Shown one piece after another: positions 11,581-24,639 of a stretch of DNA of 64,000 bases. The stretch spans positions 124,001-188,000 of the forward strand of contig JAQGEQ010000007.1 of NCBI GenBank assembly GCA_034620365.1. The letters are read 5' to 3'. Source of the stretch: Pegea sp. RAD2-039. Taxonomy: Eukaryota; Chordata; Thaliacea; Salpida; Salpidae. The position numbers were made by a program, and so were the translations under genes. Below the pieces are notes generated by a model. It had not been told where the DNA came from, did not search any database, and saw only the letters and a list, made by a program, of their open reading frames with translations. Each line of letters begins with the position of its first letter. The first letter of the stretch is position 1.

Positions 11581-13673
11581 TTAAAAAACCTGTCCGGTGC
11601 ATTCAATTTGTTCGTTTGTTTTATCATTAAAATCTTCTAATATTTCAATATTTTTGACAGCTTCTATCGGTTTTGCTTTATATTCATATTTTTCCGCATC
11701 ACCTAATATAACAAAACTCTTGGTTCTTTCAACACATATCTCTTCCTTATCGCATTTCTGTAGGTCTGTGGAAACTTCTAACAATTTTTTGTCTTTTTTC
11801 TTACGGATATCTTTTATGTCTTTCAGAATCACACTTTCTTGAACAACTGGAACCATTCTTGTCTTATTAACTTTATCTTTTTCTATTTTAGCTACTATAA
11901 CTGAACTATTAGTTTTCATATCATTTTTTCCTTCATTTTGACTGATATCATTCTGCTCTTTACTCTTCTTATTTGCTTCTAACTCTTTGGATTTTCCATT
12001 ACAAATGAAATTCCAAATTTTTTCTTCATCTTCCTCATTTCCAAAGCTGATATTCTCACAAATATCACTTCCACTCAAATCGATGTACAAATTTTTATCA
12101 TCGCTGTCCACCGCTTTGTCTTTCTTATTTTCTTTAACATCTTCAATTTCAGTACTCCATATTTCAGTTAGTTTTTCTTTCTCGTCTTTTCCTGCCACTT
12201 TTGTATCTTCTTCGCCTGATTTCTTTATACCAAACAACTTTTCATTGACTTCTTCATCTACCTTCATTTGTTTTGTAATGCAATTTTCTACCACTTCAAA
12301 ACTTCTTTCATTTTCTTTCAATATCATACTTCCTTTAACTTTAATTTCAGCAACATAACCATTTTCATGTCTATCATACTTTAATCTTTCTCCTGATATC
12401 ATATTCTCTAGTTTCTTTACTCTTGATGTTTTCTGAGCTGGCTTAAGCTCTTCATCTGAATCAGGTAAAAGATTATCCCAATCTTCATCTTCACTAAACT
12501 CTACTGATTCAGTATCTCCATCATCCACTTCTTCTTCGTTTTCAAAGCTTTCACTAAAAACAATTCTATCGAAATCTATCACTACCTTCTCAACTATTTC
12601 TTCTAAAACTTCTTGTACTAAACTTTTCTTTTCAATTTCCTCTAAGCTTTCATGATCATCTTCAAGGTTCTAGAAGTTTAAGAATAAAATTTACTAAAAT
12701 TATTAGAAGAATAGTAATTTATTTTATTACTTTACTTTAGTAATAGTTTTACAAATTAAGGTTCAATATCTTCCGAAAAGTATTTACTTCAATTTTTAAA
12801 ACTTCAGATTGAATCAATAACGGTTCTTTAAACCAAATTTTCCCTTCGTAGATTGTTTCTAAGATCTGTAAAAATGTTCAGAATTAAACTTGATCTCTTT
12901 GCTCAACCTGTTTATTGCTTTGGTGTTTATATTTGTTCAACTTGAGTTCTTATTACAATGAAACTGTTATCGTTTCAAAGATTCAACAAATTATTTTACA
13001 TAAATCATTAATCGTTTCATAAGTAAGTGACTTAATGAGCAGTTTATTATTTTCTACTAGTTTAGAATATCTTACAAGTATTTGCTTTCCTAATATCCAC
13101 TCAACTCGGCGACCAGTTTTCTTTTTCTAGAAATTTAGATTGATGAAGTTTCTATAAAACGATTTTGTTTATCTTTTACTGATTATTGAATCATTCACCT
13201 GATTATATGAAGCTTTATTTTCTTCTTCATTAGATAAAAGTAATGGTAAGGCTGGCGGAGAATCTTTTGATATATATATGGAAGGTAAGCAGATCAGATG
13301 ATCTAAATAATCTGCTTTATCATCGTCTTCAGAAGAACTCAATACTTTCACTTCCTGCTAAATTGAAAATTCAGAAAATTTTTAATAAATTAATAATTAT
13401 AAGAAATTTGTAATAATCATAAGTTGATATTTACAACATTATTAAAATGTTAAATGTTTTCTAATAAAGTTTCATTACTTCTAGATTTCAAAAGAATTGG
13501 CAGAAAATTATGTCGGTAAACTAACCAAACTTTTATTCACAAACTTAGTTTATGATTTAAATTTTTATAAAAGAAACTTTAATATCTTTTATTATTGACA
13601 TAAAGCTAGTTTAAATATTCATTCAATGCTGAAAAATTAATTCTTCAAATGTTATAAATTATTTGCTTACCAT
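11581..13673 (-). CDS. Unrecognised acidic, lysine-rich protein
   Basis: Five phase-compatible exons are proposed on the minus strand: 13671-13673 (ATG directly before a gtaagc donor), 13199-13357, 13076-13126, 12788-12865 and 11581-12669, giving about 459 residues. Near the N-terminus a Ser/Asp cluster (SSSEDDDKADYLDHL) precedes a short basic segment (KKKTGRRVEWILGKQ). The large last exon is rich in Glu, Asp and Lys and looks disordered, with patches such as EDEDWDNLLPDSDEE. No enzyme or transmembrane domain is visible. I do not recognise the family. A nuclear or chromatin-associated role would fit the composition but is only a guess. The gene sits opposite in strand to the receptors and inside unit B. 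The start codon is weak: the initiating ATG may lie elsewhere. Confidence 0.6.
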
Positions 13674-13679
13674 CTTAAA

Positions 13680-14700
13680 TAATTTTTCTACAAAAATCAA
13701 ATTGATTTTATCAATATATGCTTTTTGTCAGAATACAATTTGCTAAATTAATGATGAGACGTTAAAAACTAAAATGACGTCACAAAGCTAATAATCTTAT
13801 TTTGTTATTTTTAGATGACAACTAAGAACTAGTATATTACAAGAATCAAAATGGCCACTAAATTTCAGACTAATTAAAAAAATGTTAATTAAAATATTTT
13901 ATAATTGTTATTTATCAAAAATAGTCGAATAAATAGGTTTTTCTGGTAACTAGTTACATTCGTTACTAAATTCGAGTTCTAACCATTTTTCAAACTTAAA
14001 TATTTTATTTTGAAAAGCTTATAATAGTACAAGAAAAACATCTTCCAAATAATGAGACAACATGCAATCTTTACTGTTTGGCCAAATATTTGGTCGGGGT
14101 GAATGTGATATTATTAGAATTATAAACAGTAAAGTAATTTACCGCTGACGTAAATGTGTTAAATATAAATGAAATAACTTTATTATACCTCAAGAAAACC
14201 ATAAGAAATTGTTTTGATTAGCAAATTGTAAACAAACATCTGGAATTCTTTAAAAAGTTTATTAAAGTAGCTTTGAGAACTCTGATCAAAATCAACAATT
14301 CACCAAAAATACTTTTTACTTTTATAATGAAATCTAAAAATGGTGAACAATTTTCAAGATGAAGAAAAAAAAATTTTGATTCTAAAGTAAAATAGAAAAA
14401 AATAATTGTTTTTAGATTCGAAATTAATTACTTTGTATTTGCTGTGGTTAACACATAGAATTTTCATAAACATCTCATTGACATTATCAACTAATTTGAG
14501 TTAAGGTAGTTCTTCAATGATAACTATTTTAAGAGGTACCTAGATTATTGCAGGTTTAATATTGAATAAGTTCTGATAATAATTTATAAATAAAGTATAT
14601 TTTATGATAATAAATAAAAGAGTGATAATAATTTATAGAATGTTCAGATTAAGTCAATTATTTTCAATAACAAATTTTTAATACGTTTTTTAATTTGCTT
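13680..14700. other. Non-coding, partly receptor-unit flank
   Basis: No gene is seen. Bases about 14230-14340 match 840-950 of unit A and mark the right edge of the segment that appears inserted in unit B. The remainder is AT-rich sequence, presumably including the acidic gene's promoter. Confidence 0.45.
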
Positions 14701-14709
14701 GATTTTTTA

Positions 14710-15695
14710 AACATGATAAGTCAATACTTCAATCAAATGGAACTTTTGTCGCAGAAATAGTAAAAGAATTTCTATCAAGCTTGGAGTGGATTTCTACTGA
14801 CAACATCAATACTATTTACTCACGGTTCAATGACATCGTTGAATAGTCGATTGAGAAATTTCTACCATTTTATTAATCAGCAAATTTATTACAGCCAACT
14901 ATGAAAATAATGTTCCTCGTGACATCATCATTCTCGATTTTGCTACAGCGATTGATTCTATCCCACACAACAAACTCATTCTTGATTTAGAAGAAATAAA
15001 AGCAAAAAGCCTTTACTTGTAGTGTAAAAAGGGGTCTTATTTAGCAAAATTCAACAAACTCGTGTTAAAATTTGCTATCTACTCCTAGTTAAGTCACCAG
15101 TGGGGTTGCTAAGAGTTTGGTTCCGGGCCCCTTCTCTGAGTACTTTTTATTTAAGACTTTATTAAGAGATTTGTAATATTAGATGATCTTAGTGTGTTTG
15201 TATTTGTAGATGACATTAATCTATTATCTTGCAATCGTAATATAGTTTTAAACGGATCTACACGCTGTAAAACACTGGTCTATCAAGGGCAGCTCAGAAT
15301 CCAACCCATAAAAAGTCAAAACTTATAACTTTCTTCTGTTAACCAGCTGCCCATTCCTCAGACAAATCTTCCATCAAAGTTTTTATTTTAAGAAAAACTG
15401 AATCTGTTCGGACATTATTTATAAAATTGGAAAGCAGGAAACTTAAAACTAGACTTGACAATGATTCAGATCCCTTCAGATTATTAAACTTGGTTACTTT
15501 GGAAATTTGATTATTCTCTGTTATATTGCAAAGGGAATCCTGAAAAGCTATTCATTACATCTTTTCTTTTCTATATTTCCAACTTAGTTATATAAAATAG
15601 GTTTTATTTGTGAGATTTTGTGAGAATTTGTGTTAGCGTGAGGTGCTCTTTTTAAACACCCTCCTTGCATTTATTGTAACACAAAAATAAATCTA
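14710..15695 (+). mobile_element. Decayed non-LTR retrotransposon fragment (same family as 26.9-30.1 kb)
   Basis: Bases about 14798-14862 match 28858-28920 of the larger element. The tail at 15610-15693 matches its 3' end (gtgttagcg...gcatttattgtaa). Between them, reverse-transcriptase remnants are readable: a palm motif of the LDFAxAxDSxPH type near 14928-14975 and a VTSGV...GP block near 15098. Several stops and frame changes make it non-functional. It preserves the RT palm segment that the other copy has lost. Confidence 0.75.
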
Positions 15696-15699
15696 TTAG

Positions 15700-16675
15700 A
15701 GACTGATTTTAGATTTCAATTCTAAAAGCCCAAATCAAATAACTTCAAAACTAGAGCTAGAAGACTGATTTTTAGATAACAACAAATTAATAACATTTTC
15801 ATTCACATAGTTTCTGTTTACTAGTTTCATGTAGTTTGTGCTTCATACTTGTCTTGTCTAGTTATATATAAATTCGAAAGTTTCGATAAGATATACAGAT
15901 GCCAAGTTTTGATTTAAAATACATGATTTAAATGGATCTTGCATTTACGATTTTGTTATTAAACATTTCCTATGATTAAATATCAGCAGCATTCAATCTT
16001 ATTCAAAAGATCTTTCTTCAGTAATCCGCAAGAAGTCCCATCGCTATCTGCAGCAATTTCATTTTTAATGGGGCTGAAGTTTCATTAGAGGTTTCAAAAG
16101 TTCCGGACTATAATGTTCATGACTCTTTGCAACGATCCTGCATTTGATGAGGACTGAAATTTTATTCAAAATCTTATATATAACGTTCTACTTAACAATT
16201 GCCTTGTGGAGGGTTCAGAATACTCCTACCAAATAAAACAAGAAACGCGAAAGATAACAACATAAAGGGTAGGAACAATATTAAAGCTTGTAGATCATCT
16301 GCACATCAGCATCTCGGATATCTGTGATTCCATTTCGTTCTTTCCGGATGTCTCAATTGTAATTCTGTCCGAATCCTTTTAATAAAAGTTGCGCGAAACA
16401 ACAGTAACAGTAAGTAGCAATTAGTATCCTAACTGTAAACAAGAAAAAAAGACTTAAAATAATTGGGGAGCAATTACCTACTTCAGATGAAATTTACTGA
16501 TGAGGTAAAGTAATCTTTTAATAAGAGTTGCGCATTTTATGAGGCATTTGATGCATTAATGTTCTACCTGACTAATGTAGGGGGCACAGAATAGTCTTAC
16601 CAGGATAGGAACATTGTTACAGCTTGTACATTTACTGATGAGGTAAAGTAATCTTCTGTTACAAAATTTGAACAA
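15700..16675. repeat. Gene-free stretch with degenerate direct repeats
   Basis: Bases about 16185-16300 and 16558-16632 are diverged copies (both contain a gttctac...cagaat...ctacca/cttacca core and a taggaac...gcttgta end). The motif atttactgatgaggtaaagt occurs at about 16492 and 16627. The repeats may belong to an unidentified mobile element. No intact ORF is seen. Confidence 0.45.
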
Positions 16676-16679
16676 ACTA

Positions 16680-17190
16680 CAAAATGACTCCAATATGGTT
16701 TAAATATTACTTCTCTAAACGAATTTACAATGAATCAATTTTCTTAAACTAATCAGATGACTACAGCGCATTTGAAAAGTTTTTTAAAAAAACTCAATTA
16801 ATTTTCAGTAACCTTCCTAATACATCATCAACGTTAAACAACTGGTTTGATTTAAACTTTAGCTATCAATTTATCAAAATTTGTTTCAAACGTGGAACAA
16901 GACAATAAATATTTCTGTACATAAACAAACAAATAAAATAGACTCGGTTGGTTTCCAGTTATAATCATGTCTACTTTGGGTTAGTGAATAGAAACTTTAT
17001 TGTAAGGTTCTTCCTTATTCTGCTATCATTATCCTACCAATCAAAAGTTCAATAAATCTGATCATTTATTCAGGTATCGATGAAACCATTACAATTTTTC
17101 TAAATCAAAACGTTTGTAAAATGAAACAAAGTATAAATGTTGAAATTTACAAATGTGATAAAAATGCGAAAAAATCTATGAAATGCTAAA
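16680..17190 (+). pseudogene. Decayed LDLa-GPCR copy, 3' part only
   Basis: The stretch aligns with receptor gene A from about 6650 onward: end of helix 4, the long extracellular loop (cagtaaccttcctaatacat at about 16807), then a jump to helix 6-7 sequence (ccagttataatcatgtct, then cttattctgctatcattatc). Helix 5 and its flanks are deleted and stops interrupt the frame. All upstream LDLa exons are absent. It is a dead third member of the array. Confidence 0.85.
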
Positions 17191-17289
17191 TAAGGTATAA
17201 ATTTTCTAACTTTTTAAAATTTGAATAGCAGTGAAATACACTATTTATAATAACAGTCTTGAAAAGATTGATTTGTGTTTTAGAACTTA

Positions 17290-17880
17290 TTTTTTGATTT
17301 GGTGGTGTTTCCAGATACCTTCAAACTAACTTTACAAGAGAAACAAAGCATCAACCGGATGCAGAATTGTATTAGATTTAAAAATACTGACCCAAAAGTA
17401 GTTCAAAAAGAAAGATCAAAAATTCAATTTCCAATAATTATGAAGTTATTTTTTGAGTTTAGTATTCTTATGACACATTTTATCATGATAAGACAGGAAG
17501 TAGCGGAAGTTTAATCACCGTTTGATAGCTTCAAGTTAGAAGATGAAATTGTTTTGATCTTTGAAGCTATTTAATTTTCCTTTTGTTTTAATGAATGTTA
17601 AAATATAGACTGGGAACTAACTACATTATTTATCAGCTAAAGTTTGATCTTGTCTAAATTAAGTCATAACAGATTTTATTCTTGAATTTGTATTTATAAT
17701 TGGATTCTAAAGCTGCTTTTAAAATTGTTATTTCCTTTTTAAATTTCAATAAACAATTATCATCTCACTGCTAAAACTTATTTAGTAGTTTAGTGAAATT
17801 AATGGATAGCTTTTTGATAAATGTTTTGATGAGATATTTTTTTAGATCTACGTGTTATAACAAAGTTTTATTCACTTTCA
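17290..17880. other. Shared 3' flank of unit B
   Basis: The stretch is homologous to about 7830-8060 and 23700-23960 and ends in the tagcggaagtttaatcac motif. The 71-codon frame at 17299-17514 lies in this repeat and is not kept in the other two copies, so it is not a gene. Confidence 0.6.
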
Positions 17881-20800
17881 TTTGCTTTAAATCATGCCAT
17901 AAAAGTATTAAACTTTTTATATTTCATCTGAAGTTAAAGATTGTATGAGAGCGCTTTTTCTTAAGTTACTTTTCTAAGTTTTAAGAAATTTTCGTTTAAA
18001 CTTTATTACTTTATCGAAAATAATGTTTTAAATATTCTTCTACTTTTGTTTATATGAAATAAGCCTTTTATTTGAAAATTAACAGCAGAAAATTAATAAA
18101 TAGTGAACTAAATGAGATTTAAATAAATGAGTAAAAGTAGTTTCAGTTTGTAATTAATCCTTTAAAGGTCCAAAAAAATTGACTTATTTCGATCAAAAGA
18201 ACTTTAATTATAATTTTGTAGATTTAATATATTAACTCGCTGACAAGTTTTGTTCTGACAATTTTACTTTTTTATTTAATTAAGAAGTGGTTATTTAGTG
18301 TTATTAAGTTGAAAATTACAATATAAATTGTTATTAAATATATGTGAAAAGTGAATTGAAAACTTTAACAAAAGCATAAAAAGGTTTTGGCAACCTCATC
18401 ATCATGTTTGAAATAAATTTTCTTATTTCTAAAGTTAAATCTTAATTATTTAAAGTTGAAAAAAGTTTCTTGATTCAAAGCGCATTAAATTTTAGAGTAA
18501 ATTAGTTTTTAGAGATTTTTGAAGATATTTTCCAATTATTTAATATTCTATATTTTTCTGAATTTTAAATAAATCATTTGATCTAAGGTTAACAAATTTA
18601 AACTAAAGTAATCTGATTTCAATTTCAGTTTTGTTTTGAAGTGCTTTAGTTGAAAACAAAATATAAGTTGTATTTGAAAATGCTGCAACTTTTTCGATGG
18701 ATTTGTTTTGTGGTTTTGTATACTTTCACTTTGAGTTGGAAATGTGAGTAACTAACAAATCATTACAAAATAATTAATTTACTTTCAAGAAGTATTAAAA
18801 TTAAAAATAACTTTTAAATATCGTTCTTTGTTCTCAAAAATATTCTTTTAAAAAATTTAAATTATAAAAACTAGTTTTTAATTTAAATATAAATTATTGA
18901 AGGTTTCGTTTTTAAAATGCTTCAACTTAAACAGATCATCCACCTGTCAGAAAACATGACAGCAGTGAACCTTGTAGACCTGAAGACGGATATCATAAAT
19001 GCCGATTTGTAAAATCTTCTAGTTACTTTAAAATTGGTGATGAAGTTTGTCTTATTAGGTTTTTAGCTTCTAAGTATTGTGGAGTTACTTTAAATTGTAC
19101 CGATGACGAACTTCGGTGTCGAAAAAGGTGACAAGTAAACTTTGTTCAAATATAATTCCAATTGATTTAACTTTAAACGAATTTATGATACTTTTTATGT
19201 TTGAATCGTTTTAATTTTTTTTTTAATATTTTAATAAGGCTTTTAAAACTTTTGGAAAATTAAAAAAGTGAAATTATTTGTTTAATTAAAGTTCAGTAGT
19301 TTTTGATTCTGCAGAAGCCAAGTATAAAAGAATTTTAAAAACAAAATCAAATCTATAATTTGTTCAATTTAAAATTTAATGATTTTTGGTTAATTTTGTT
19401 GAAACTATTCATCGATTAAACTTCTTTAAAGTTTATAAGTTTACTTCAAATGATTATACAATCAAATTTAATTTCTTGTACAAAAATAAAAGTTTTAGAA
19501 ACTTTTCTAACAAACTGAATAAAAATTGAAGCAAGACAAACTGATACTTGTTTGATAAATTGAGATATTTAAAAAAGTTAACCCTTTTACTTCTGTGCAG
19601 CAAATAATTTATAAAATTGAATAAAAATAATATTTTCTTAAACAAGCTGTTTAAGCAGATGTGTGAAACGAATAGATATTTTTTGGCAATGTGGTAAAAT
19701 AACTAACACTTTTTTACAACTTCGATGTCATCCTGATGAATTTCTGTGTAAGAACAATATAATATGCGTTCCACAAGTTTCGCAAATTTATGAACCACGT
19801 ATGTATACGTACTGTCAGGTAAAAAAGCAACTTGTAATTTAATAAAACTCAATTTTAATTTCAACACTTTTTATTTAATCGGATAAGCAACAAAAATTAA
19901 ATAACCTACCGGTTTCTTAAGTAAAACTAATAAAATATTCAATATGATAATTACATAAACTTTTTAAAATAATCTCTAATCGAATCAGTTAAATTACAAC
20001 TGAGTTAAAATCAAAAAAAGTTTGATTTTATAAAATATTTTAAAAGCTTTTAATAAAATATTTTAGTTAGATTTTATTCACTGTAAAATCTCTTGGTTAA
20101 GAATTTCACAATCTCAACATTTTTTTAAAATTAACACAAGCCAAAATAAATTTTAGTCTAATAGAAAATCAAGGTTTGTTGAAGGTTAAATCGAATAAAA
20201 TGAACTAAAAAATATAACTAGTTGTCAAAACATTTAAGAATTGGTTTGAAAATATGATACAATTCATCAGGAATGTGTTTCAAATAACTTGAATTATCAC
20301 TTATCTCTTATATTATGTTTCAGTATGATCAAATTGGAAAACGAATAGACAAACTTTTTGATTCATGTTATAATGCTACAAATTATCAATGTCATGATAG
20401 TTACAACAAATGCATTCCGCGAGAATGGGTGAAGGATGGAATACATGATTGTTCGAATGGTGCTGATGAAGTTGGTAGTTTAAAGTGTTTTAATCAGACT
20501 GAGTTTACTTGTAAGGATAATCGTCGATGTATTCCTCGATATCGAGTCAATGATGGTTTCAGTGATTGTAAAGATAGCTCAGATGAAAATAATACTCAGA
20601 AAAACTGTTTTTTCCATGAATTTAAATGTAATTTGAATAAACGGAACAAAACCCGTTGTATACCTAGATCCTGGGTGGGTAACTCAATTAGAGATTGTGA
20701 ATCAGGAGAAGATGAAAGTCATAGTTTCGATCAATGTATAGAAAATGAAGTTGAATGTTTAGATAAGAGCAGATGTCTTCCACAAAAACTAATTTGTGAT

Positions 20801-23800
20801 GGAATCTTGAACTGTAAAGACGGAAGTGATGAAATTGAAATGTGTGATCTGAATAATTACGTGAGAAGTTTTAGAGGTGAAATTGTTTTAGTTACTTCAA
20901 AGTCAATATTTAGTGGATTAAAAAACTTTTACATCGAAGGGTTGCAGTATTATTCTAATCTTGTTTTCGGTGATAATTGTCAACTAAAAACTAATAGCTT
21001 TATTGAATTACCAAATAAATTCCAAAATCAAACAACTTCTGATAGCAATATGTGTTCAAATATAAAAGAAATATGTTTGAATGAACAAAACCAGTTTATT
21101 TGTTCAAAATGTTTAGATAACAAAACTATAATATTCAACTCACAAGTTTGTGACAACATAATCGACTGTCCCGACGCATCAGATGAATGTACATGCGAGA
21201 AATCTTCAATTGAATCGCTTTGTCAGAAATTTTATCCAAAAATGACATCAAGTCATTCAAAATTTCTCAAAAAACATCATTTTGAAATACTTTGTAATAA
21301 TATTGATGATTTAGAAAATGGAACAGACGAGAAAGTTTGCAACCAACAAGTTGTATCTTTGTTATTTGACTCAAACCAAAAAAATAAAACACTTCATACT
21401 TGCTCATCACACAATTTGAGGAAAAACGAAACTAATAGAGTCAATTCAGTTAGATCATGTGATCATAAGGTTGACTGTCACTTAAAAGACGATGAATGTT
21501 CAGAACTATGTATCAACAGCAGCTTAAAATGGTCAGAAAATGGATTTGCAGAAACTTTTAATCAAAATTTTGACAAATTTAGTTTAACTGATTGCTTTCC
21601 ATTTTTACGACTAACAAGCAATTTAACTTCTACAAGATCCCTGCATTTAGTGATAGATTACAAAAACTTACCGCCAAGTTTATTTCTAGAAAAGAAATTA
21701 CTACTTAACTCAAACAAAATTTTGATAGAAAACCAAAAACTTTACAATAATAAGTCACTTATTACGATGAAAATTGATGGTTACGAAGATATCACTATCA
21801 CATCAATGTTAGATTTTTGTAACATTCGAAAGTATTTATGTTCATGGAGGTTTTATTGTAAGTCAGAAAAAATTGAAAGTATCGATTTGATTAAAGTTTG
21901 TGATTACAATGTTGATTGTCTCGATAGTTCAGATGAACTGAATTGTTCAAAAGAAACTCATTTCTACTGTTGGAATAACAATTCCAAGTTTATTGAAAAA
22001 AGCAAGTATTTGGATGGTCGAAAAGACTGTTCTGATGGTTCAGATGAATGCTTAAACTACTTTTCATCGGTATATGAGATGATTAAAAGCCACTTTCTTC
22101 GTTACTTTATTTGGTTTGTCGCAGGTCTTACAATAACTGTTAATATTTATGTTATTTGGAAGCATTGTTTGAAATTAAAAGAAGCTGAAAGTAAAAGTTC
22201 AGTGAAGTATGTGAATACATATCTTTTATGCCAGTTAGCAGTTTCTGATTTAGTAATGGGAGTCTCTTTGTTGATACTTGGTGTGAAGTCATTTCAATAT
22301 TCAGGTCAATATTGCATTCATGATCTTGAATGGAGAGCAAGTACTACTTGTAACGTGGTTGGTGTGCTTGCTGTGTTTTCATCTCAAACATCAATGTGTA
22401 CTTTAGTACTTATCACAACTTTGAGATTGTATATTACTATTTGCCCATATAAAACTAATCGATTAAACCACAAGTTCATCAGACTTTTTTCATTCTTTTC
22501 TTTGGTCTTCTGTTTCCTGTTTGCAATGATTCCAGTGTGGTTCAAATATAACTTTGCTGACCAACTTTATATTGAATCAAATCCTTTTTTCCTAGATCAA
22601 TCGGTAAAACACAGCACAATTGAAAAGTTTTACAAAAAAACTAAAATAATTCTCAGTAACCTTCCTATCACATCATCAATGTTCAACAACAGCCGTGGTG
22701 TAAGCTTAAGCTATCAATTCATTAAAAGTTATTTCGAAAGTGGAAAAGGAGAATCTCTATTTCAGTCCAGAAACGTTAAAATAAAAAATGTATTCGGATA
22801 CTTCAGTACCTCTCCTGTTTGCTTTCCAAATCTTTATACAAGTATTTCATCATCTCATTTTATTCTTTCATTAATCATTATAACTTTCAATACTTGTTCA
22901 CTTTTATATATTTGTGCAGCTTATAGCTACATTTTCTACACCACTAAGAAAAGCTCAAAATCTGTTAAACAATCAAAAAATGCAAATCAAATGGGAAAAA
23001 TGAAATTACGAGTTTTCCTCATCATTATAACAGATATGTCTTGTTGGTTACCAGTTATAATCATGTCTATTATAAGCTATAGTGGATACAAACTTGATGG
23101 TGAACTACTTCCTTATTCTGCTATCATTATACTACCAATTAATAGTGCAATAAATCCAATCATTTATTCAGGTATCGATAAAACCATTACCAGATTCATT
23201 AAAATAAAATGTTGCAGACTGAAGCAAGAATCTGTCCACAAAAATGAAAATATTGAACTTAAAACCATTAAATCGGCTTAAAAAGATCTGAAAAATGTTT
23301 CATAATATCTCAAATAATTGATTTAAATTGTATTTTTTTACTTGTAATTAGAATTATTTTTATGTTTTCAGTCATTGTGTAATTGTGTATACTGAAACCT
23401 AAAACTGTAGTTTTACCGTTAAAAAAATTTAAAATTGTTTGATAATTATAAGCCTTAAAAACTTTTTAATAATGAATTTTGTTAAATAGTAAAAACATAT
23501 TTGAATGATAAAATTGTTTTAGTTTGATGTAAATTTACTAATTGTGTGTATATGAAATATGCTTATCGTTCTATTTCTAACAAATATAATCAAAATGCAA
23601 ATAATTTTATATAAAATTTCATTATGGCTTGCTTCAGAGGAGTATTATATAACCAATAAATGTGTAAATGAATAAAACAATAAATAAGATGATTTGTATT
23701 CGAAAGATTTTTTTAGTTTGATTTTGTTTTAGTTAATCTGAAATCTAATATTATAAAATAAACAAAGCTTTAGCTGGAAGCAAAAATGTATTAGATATAG

Positions 23801-24060
23801 AAATACAAAATCACAAATTATTCTGAATAAAATTTAAAAGTTTTACTTTTCACTAACAATGAAGTTAATTTGTGAGTTGAGTATTGCTATAATACATTTT
23901 AATAGAATAAGATAGGAAGTAGCGGAAGTTTAATCACATCTTGACAGTTTTAAGCTAAAAAATTCAAAATTTTCCATCATTAGTGGAGTTAGTGATAGTT
24001 GAAAAATTAAAAAACCAAATTATTTTATGAATTAATAATAACATTTTTGATAAGAAAACT
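17881..24060. repeat. Tandem receptor unit C
   Basis: This is the third unit of the array. Its first ~65 bases match unit A bases 5-67, then the alignment jumps to unit A base ~1940, so about 1.87 kb is absent here (or was added to A). From there it follows unit A closely through the receptor gene to the 3' flank ending near 23960. It is the closest relative of unit A; unit B is far more diverged. Confidence 0.75.
18680..23281 (+). CDS. LDLa-repeat seven-helix receptor (relaxin-receptor/GRL101-like), copy C
   Basis: Four exons are proposed: 18680-18743, 18935-19127, 19659-19818 and 20324-23281, giving 1124 residues with phase kept. The layout matches copy A: signal peptide, Cys-rich exons, about eight LDLa-like repeats, seven helices with LAVSDLVMG, CWLP and NPIIY, Leu in place of the DRY acid, and a ~105-residue loop before helix 5. 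The large exon has exactly the same length as in copy A and most residues are identical. Exon 3 ends at a normal donor (CAG|gtaaaa), and its protein segment is shorter and differs from copy A. The juxtamembrane LDLa keeps its final Cys (TGC at 22049-22051), which copy A lacks. The two genes probably serve related but separable ligand specificities; this is inference. Confidence 0.88.
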
Positions 24061-24590
24061 TTATTTTTATACCTACGTATATAGATCTTTTACAACTATA
24101 AATGATTTTTCAATCAATCTAAGTCATTGTTAAGATGACTGTGATTTGAATCATGGCTTATCTGTTTAAAGTAAAGCTTGCATTCATGATCAATGCCGGG
24201 TTTTTGTAAGACCATGATCGTTATCAGACTGGATCAGTTCACTAGTTTGATACAAACTTTCATTTGTTCAACTCATTGCGTATTTATTTAATATGTTGAT
24301 TGAATTTATTATTTAGTTTTTAAGTAAAAACTTTAATAAACTCAATTTGATTAACATAACTTTGAAAAAATTAACAATTTATTAGCGAAAGGAAAACTAT
24401 TTAGATAAGATCTAAGCAAATAACAAGTGCTTGATAAGCAAATAAGTTCATATGGTTACTTGCTTACTGTTCGTTTGAGACGTAAGCTTCTAGTAATCAA
24501 AAAGAAGATTTTCATTCTTTATATTGTTTAAACATATCATCATTTTTAAATACTATATACAGTATTAGAATGAAGTAGTTTAAATAAAAG
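23282..24590. other. 3' flank of gene C and gene-free DNA
   Basis: Up to about 23960 this is the conserved unit 3' flank. After that homology to unit A ends, and the rest is AT-rich sequence with no ORF, RNA gene or repeat that I can support. Confidence 0.5.
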
Positions 24591-24639
24591 ACGACTATAT
24601 ATAATTAGAAGATCGAAGAATATTTATGTTCTGAAAAAA

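Larger units (their letters stand above)
8236..17880. repeat. Tandem receptor unit B, decayed and interrupted
   Basis: This is the middle unit of the array. Its start resembles base 1 onward. Bases 10938-10998 match 752-812 and bases 14230-14340 match about 840-950, so the roughly 3.2 kb between them (with the minus-strand acidic gene) looks inserted relative to unit A. A LINE fragment follows at 14.7-15.7 kb, then a truncated receptor pseudogene (16680-17190) and the shared 3' flank (17290-17550). Confidence 0.65.

Noticed and set aside
17299..17514. 71-codon ORF
   Set aside because: It falls in the shared 3' flank of the tandem units and is not open in the other two copies.
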